From Imbricaverruca yamaguchii (Eukaryota > Arthropoda > Thecostraca > Neoverrucidae), in NCBI GenBank assembly GCA_034440575.1, contig JAOTOL010001568.1:406001-470000 (forward strand): 64,000 bases of DNA, read 5' to 3'. Below, in pieces: positions 58,812 to 64,000 of the stretch (the stretch's first letter is position 1; each line of letters opens with the position of its first letter). The position numbers and the translations under genes are program-made. Below the pieces are notes generated by a model. That model saw only the letters and a program-made list of their open reading frames with translations. It did not search any database and was not told the origin of the DNA.

Positions 58812-59208
58812 TACTCTGGACATTATTTCAGGGTTTGGAATGTTACCCTGGCAGTGTCATAAAATTACTTCACCATTAACTGTGTGGATGAAGGAAGAAG
58901 TTGCTTGGGAATAGTGAAAGATTGGAAGAAAATACAGGATTGCCACTTAAGGATTAAAAAGCGGAATTCCTTTCACTTCAGTTACATGCATTTTACATTA
59001 TATAGCAGTCGTGTGTGTGATGACTGCCCATACATCATGTGGCAAAATGGTAAAAACCTAAGACGAGGATGAAATAGCACAAGTCCATTAACTGTGAATT
59101 TCCAGGCCACATGGTTAATTATTTTACACTGTACCCTGGACACCGTTGTCAGGGTATGGAATTTTACTCTGGACTTTGTTGTCAGGATGTAGAATGTTAC
59201 TATTTTGT
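58812..59208. repeat. degenerate 33-bp tandem repeat split by a MITE
   Basis: Three to four units sharing actctggac, tttcagggt and tggaatgtt lie on both sides of the 58852-59131 element (58812-58851 and 59132-59208). The MITE therefore inserted into this small array. Confidence 0.8.
58852..59131 (+). mobile_element. hAT-type MITE, copy 2
   Basis: A 280-bp element starting CAGTGTCATAAAATTAC and ending AATTATTTTACACTG, flanked by perfect 8-bp duplications TACCCTGG (58844-58851 and 59132-59139). Over its whole length it is the reverse complement of 23489-23766 with scattered substitutions, and similarity stops exactly at both termini. It has no coding capacity. It presumably relied on a hAT transposase encoded elsewhere. 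Confidence 0.94.
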
Positions 59209-59631
59209 GTGGAGTATTTTGCGGATGCTCCCTGGCCAATATTAACCCTTGTCGGACCAAGGGGCTCTCGAGAACCTCTCAGGTTTTCCGGGACAGCGGC
59301 CGAATAAGTAGACTCGGAGACCCAACGCACTCTGTGCCCGCTTACGTATCTGTTTGCATATCTTGTGCAATTTCCAGACCATTACCCTGGGATGGGTCAA
59401 AGCGAGTAATGCTTTAAAATCTTTGAATTTTCGCAATTCGGAACGTCTGCGCTACTCAGAACACGATGTTTTTCATCAAGACGAACACCTCTGCTATTTC
59501 GAAATTTGAGTCCAGGTCATTGTTACTAGTTTCAGGCTAAGTCAATTTCCGAATGAACGATTTGTTGACTTTTATTCTGTTTGCACGTTTTTTAATGGTT
59601 CTGTTGAAGGAGCCTGCACATATTTATTTTC
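59209..59631. other. unique sequence, no gene recognised
   Basis: Single-copy DNA leading into a pyrimidine tract. Confidence 0.5.
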
Positions 59632-60002
59632 ATCTCTCTCTCCCCTCTTTCCCCCTCTCCCTCCCTCTCTCTCCCTCCCTCTCCCTCCCTCCCACTCTCC
59701 CTCCCTCTCCCCCTCTTACTCTCTTTCCCCTCTCCCCTCCCTCTCTCTGTCTCTCTCTTATTTCTCTCCCCTCTTTCCCCTCTCTCCCATATCTCTCCTC
59801 TCTCTCCCTCTCCCCTCTCCCCTCTCTTCCTTTCACCTCTCCACCTCTCTACCTCTCCCCTCTCTCCCTCTCCCCTCTCTCCCTCTCCCCTCTCTCCCTC
59901 TCCCCTCTCTACCTCTCTCACTCTCCCACTTTCCCACTCTTCCCCTCTCCCCCTCTGCGCTCTCCCACTATCCCTCCCCCTTCCCCTCTCCCCTCCCTCC
60001 TT
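59632..60002. repeat. C/T polypyrimidine tract
   Basis: About 370 bases, almost all C or T on plus, built from ctctccctctcccctctcc variants. The minus strand is purine-only (GAGAGGG). Open frames on both strands (SLSPLS, RGEGER) are compositional. Confidence 0.95.
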
Positions 60003-61559
60003 AGCCAGTCGGCACAATATGTTTATAGTCCATTTAAGGCGGCGTGGATGATGCGTCGAGATGCCACCAATTTGTCGAGATGTCACCGATCTGTCGAGAT
60101 GCCACTGAGCTGCCGATGTAGTCAGCATGTCCCGCAACAGGCTGTTCGTAGTTTCTGGGAAGGCATCTGGTCCCAATTCGATCCCATCCATCGTAGTTGT
60201 CATCAGAAGCAGTCGCAAATAGGCTGCCTTGGCTGCAGCTCGGTACCCATCTATATCACCGACCCATAATCTAATAGCCTGGGAATGCTGCAGATGACTA
60301 GCGTGGCCGACGTAACTTTAACTCAAACGTGAATGGCCTGGGTCGATTTTAATGCACATTGCTTTGCGGCCCGCTTAGCCGTCCACTTTGGGTGATCAAC
60401 GACTCCATTTAACTGCGGGAAGCATTGCTAGCCACCATTGCCAGCCACCATTGCCAGCCACAATTGCTAGCCACCAGAAAGACAGAAAGCCCATTATCAG
60501 TGACATCGCAAAATGTCATAAATGCCATGGTCACATGGTATCGTGTGCGATATTATTCAGATAAACGTGAAAAGGTTGCAGCGAATCAAGGCAAACAAGG
60601 ATAAAATGTAAAGCAAATAGAACAAACTTGCCGACTAGACCAGCTAGGACAGGGATCCGAAGCTGACCTGTGAACACTGGTAACAAGCATTCAATTTCTG
60701 ACAGGATGAGTCACTGTTCTGCAAAGTGAAGCGTAACCTGAGACGTAAGGAAGCGATCCTTAGCTATAGCGTCCAGTACTAAAATACGACGGAGAGAAGA
60801 TACGGAGATGCATTGCCTTTCAGCTCAAACCTTAGCTTCTGAATGGACCTGCTGGACGTTCTGCAAACATAGCACACATGCTCACACCAGGGAGCATCAG
60901 CTGGATGCAACCCACATCAGCTGGGTTCAGAACAAATCATTTGATAAAGCAGATCTGCTCATGCCACGAAATGCCACCCGACGATGCAGCAGATGAGCTC
61001 GGATCGAGGCAAGTTGTCTTAGGTCGGGGCAGATCAGAGCGGATGAAGGTTGATTGCATGAAGTCGGGACAGGTCCTGTTTTCATGGCAGATCGGTTCAA
61101 TTAAAAACCAATCCTCCAGGTTCCCTCTTGTTTGTCAGGATCCGGCTGAAATTGGCGTTTGAACAAATCAGCCACACTTGAATCAGGGCAGCTGAAGTCG
61201 AATTATGGAGGGAAATTATAAGACGTGATGCTCGCGTGTAAGCATCATATAGGTGTTCGTCAATTCCATTCTTGACGGCTAATTTGATGTCGTAAAGCCA
61301 AGAAGAGACCGGCGAGCGCCGCGCTTCCAATACTGTACCATATGTATAGGGATTTCACCCAATTAGCGTAGTTCATCAAATGCTACTCATTGATCTTCGA
61401 GAGCACGAACACCAGTTACATAGTGGAAGCACCTTGACGTCGCGAGGGTTCGTAAAGCAAGGCTATCGTACTTATTATGGCTCCAGCTGGAGTGCATGCG
61501 ACTGCTCGGGCAGATCCTCACTGTGCCCGGTCACCGGGGCCGATATGGTAGAGTTTTCT
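60003..61559. other. 1.6 kb unique sequence
   Basis: Single-copy. It includes a four-copy 15-bp repeat, gccaccattgccagc, at about 60430-60474 and a tgtcgagatgycac repeat at 60055-60105. No gene recognised. Confidence 0.5.
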
Positions 61560-61868
61560 CGCCTCTGAAGCCATGCGGTATATCGGTGGGGATGTCAGCC
61601 AGCTATGCTATAGTCCGGTCTCGCTTGCGAAGCCGTGCGGTATATCGGTGGGGATGTCAACCAGCTATGCTCTAGTCCAGTCTCGCTTGTGAAGCCTTGC
61701 GGTATATCGGTGGGGATGTCAACCAGCTATGCTCTAGTCCAGTCTCGCTTGTGAAGCCTTGCGGTATATCGGTGGGGATGTCAGCCAGCTATGCTCTAGT
61801 CCTGTGTGGCTTCCCGCCTGTGAGGGCGTGCGGCATGTCTGCGGGTATGTCAGCTAGCTATACTCCAC
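61560..61868. repeat. 62-bp minisatellite
   Basis: Five copies of a 62-bp unit with gaagccttgcggtatatcgg, tggggatgtcaaccagctat and gctctagtccagtctcgctt. The middle two are almost identical. The last is diverged (ggcatgtctgcgggtatgtc). Confidence 0.95.
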
Positions 61869-62289
61869 TCCAGTTTCGCTTCTCGCCAATCGCCGTAATT
61901 AGCGTCATCTCACCAACAAAGCACGCCACTCTAGTCAACAATGGATGGCCTCGGTCCCCCGTCCCCGCCGCCCGCTCTGCTCCCAGTGACTGCTGCGTCC
62001 GTGCCGTGCACCGTAGCACCAGTACGCGGTGTGGCGCGACGTTTTGAAGTGCAAATTTCGCCGTGCGGCTGTGCGGGACCTGAATGACGCCACGACATGG
62101 AGCTGCCCGGCTCGGGTCCGGACGTCAGCTGGCCTCTACACGCGCTCGGCTCACCCCAGCGATCGAATGAGCGCGCGGTACTTTGTGTCCAAAGGATCCG
62201 CTAATGTCCCGCTACATCCATAGAGCGCCGCTGGTGAGGAAGAGGGCCGCTGAATAGGACGCGATAGTGTCTGCTCTCGTCACAGGCGA
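61869..62289. other. unique sequence before the terminal array
   Basis: Single-copy, GC-rich towards the right. No coding evidence. Confidence 0.5.
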
Positions 62290-64000
62290 CGAATGACAGG
62301 CGACGGCGCCACCGACCGAACAGGGGCGACGGTGCCACCGACAGACCCCGGGCGACGGTGCCACCGACAGACCCCGGGCGACGGTGCCACCGACAGACCC
62401 GGGGCGACGGTGCCACCGACAGACCAGGGGTGACGGTGCCACCGACAGACCCGGGCGACGGTGCCGCCGACAGACCCGGGCGACGGTGCCACCGACAGAC
62501 CCGGGCGACGGTGCCACCGACAGACCCGGGCGACGGTGCCGCCGACCGAACATGGGCGACGGTGCCACCGACAGACCCCGGGCGACGGTGCCGCCGACAG
62601 ACCCGTGGCGACGGTGCCACCGACAGACCCGGGGTGACGGTGCCACCGACAGACCCGGGGTGACGGTGCCGCCGACAGACCAGGGGTGACGGTGCCACCG
62701 ACAGACCCGTGGCGACGGTGCCACTGACAGACCAGGGGTGACGGTGCCACCGACAGACCCGGGGTGACGGTGCCACCGACAGACCCGGGGTGACGGTGCC
62801 ACCGACAGACCAGGGGTGACGGTGCCACCGACAGACCAGGGGTGACGGTGCCACCGACAGACCCGTGGCGACGGTGCCACTGACAGACCAGGGGTGACGG
62901 TGCCACCGACAGACCCGGGGTGACGGTGCCACCGACAGACCAGGGGTGACGGTGCCACCGACAGACCCGGGCGACGGTGCCACCGACAGACCCGGGCGAC
63001 GGTGCCGCCGACCGAACAGGGGCGACGGTGCCACCGACAGACCCCGGGCGACGGTGCCACCGACAGACCCGGGGCGACGGTGCCGCCGACAGACCCGGGG
63101 CGACGGTGCCACCGACAGACCCGGGGCGACGGTGCCACCGACAGACCCGGGGTGACGGTGCCACCGACAGACCCGGGGCGACGGTGCCGCCAACAGACCC
63201 CGGGCGACGGTGCCACCGACAGACCCGGGGCGACGGTGCCGCCGACAGACCCGGGCGACGGTGCCACCGACAGACCCGGGGCGACGGTGCCGCCAACAGA
63301 CCCCGGGCGACGGTGCCACCGACAGACCCCGGGCGACGGTGCCGCCGACAGACCCGTGGCGACGGTGCCACCGACAGACCCGGGGTGACGGTGCCACCGA
63401 CAGACCCGGGGTGACGGTGCCGCCGACAGACCAGGGGTGACGGTGCCACCGACAGACCCGTGGCGACGGTGCCACTGACAGACCAGGGGTGACGGTGCCA
63501 CCGACAGACCCGGGGTGACGGTGCCACCGACAGACCCGGGGTGACGGTGCCACCGACAGACCAGGGGTGACGGTGCCACCGACAGACCCGTGGCGACGGT
63601 GCCACTGACAGACCAGGGGTGACGGTGCCACCGACAGACCCGGGGTGACGGTGCCACCGACAGACCAGGGGTGACGGTGCCACCGACAGACCCGGGCGAC
63701 GGTGCCACTGACAGACCAGGGGTGACGGTGCCACCGACAGACCCGGGGTGACGGTGCCACCGACAGACCCGGGGTGACGGTGCCACCGACAGACCAGGGG
63801 TGACGGTGCCACCGACAGACCCGTGGCGACGGTGCCACTGACAGACCAGGGGTGACGGTGCCACCGACAGACCCGGGGTGACGGTGCCACCGACAGACCA
63901 GGGGTGACGGTGCCACCGACAGACCCGGGCGACGGTGCCGCCGACAGACCCGGGCGACGGTGCCACCGACAGACCCGGGGCGACGGTGCCGCCAACAGAC
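62290..64000. repeat. 26-bp minisatellite running off the window, about 66 copies
   Basis: Units of 25-26 bp contain acggtgccaccgacagaccc plus ggggcg, cgggcg, ggggtg, gtggcg or aggggtg. GGTGCCACC in each unit is a palindrome around one base. A block starting at 62590 recurs at 63341 and is identical for about 230 bp, until one copy lacks one 26-bp unit. The array is truncated by the window edge. Mixed 25/26-bp units leave three minus-strand frames of about 570 codons open, which I consider spurious. Confidence 0.97.

Noticed and set aside
59553..60269. Ser/Pro/Leu-rich protein across the pyrimidine tract
   Set aside because: Compositional: a C/T-only strand lacks stop codons, and its complement gives an equally open Arg/Glu/Gly-rich frame.
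62201..63995. Three minus-strand open frames of about 570-585 codons (SVGGTVTPGL-type repeats)
   Set aside because: They are the same 25-26 bp array read in three frames, all open at once, with the start and stop codons in the flank. This reflects lack of stop codons in the unit, not coding selection.
1..64000. Bacterial or phage system, operon or defence island
   Set aside because: No prokaryotic gene packing, ribosome-binding sites or recognisable bacterial proteins are present. LINEs, SINEs, hAT MITEs and minisatellites indicate an animal nuclear genome.

Overview
The window looks like nuclear DNA of an invertebrate animal. It has no bacterial-style gene packing and no rRNA or true tRNA genes, and I recognise no host protein-coding exon. 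Its recognisable content is eukaryotic transposable elements and a very high load of minisatellites. The phylum cannot be fixed from the sequence. The LINE proteins resemble the I/Nimb type that I associate with arthropods, molluscs and other invertebrates.

Tandem repeats dominate. More than thirty distinct minisatellite or simple-sequence arrays, with unit lengths from about 6 to 97 bp, add up to roughly 19 kb, about 30% of the window by summing the spans listed. The largest are a 41-bp array (14.2-16.5 kb), a 74-bp array (18.9-21.4 kb), a 20-bp array (30.2-31.8 kb) and a 26-bp array running off the right edge (62.3-64.0 kb). Many units are GC-rich and open in several frames on both strands, so they give long but spurious ORFs. 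Two arrays show higher-order structure: a 97+79 bp alternation at 7.9-8.5 kb, and an internal block duplication at 62.6/63.3 kb.

Mobile elements are the only recognisable protein-coding matter. A near full-length I/Nimb-like LINE lies at 36395-42855 between 14-bp target-site duplications. It has an ORF1 with three CCHC knuckles and an ORF2 with endonuclease, reverse transcriptase, RNase H and a C-terminal Cys/His motif, all broken by stops and frameshifts. A 5'-truncated relative's 3' end sits immediately downstream (about 42940-43545). A third, more AT-rich LINE copy, truncated within the endonuclease, is at about 55105-58490.

Short non-autonomous elements include at least three, probably four, copies of one tRNA-derived SINE family (6904, 8506, 25415 and, more diverged, 10234), and a different tRNA-like SINE at about 51870-52008. 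Two copies of one 280-bp hAT-type MITE are present (23489-23766 and, inverted, 58852-59131), each with its own 8-bp duplication. A second hAT-like element (52674-53038) is inserted in a 31-bp minisatellite.

The stretches between these features (2.0-3.2, 10.4-14.0, 27.1-30.2, 32.0-35.2, 47.1-49.9, 53.4-55.1 and 60.0-61.6 kb, among others) are AT-richer unique sequence in which I see no supported gene. I found no evidence of an operon, CRISPR array or defence system. The interest lies in the repeat biology.
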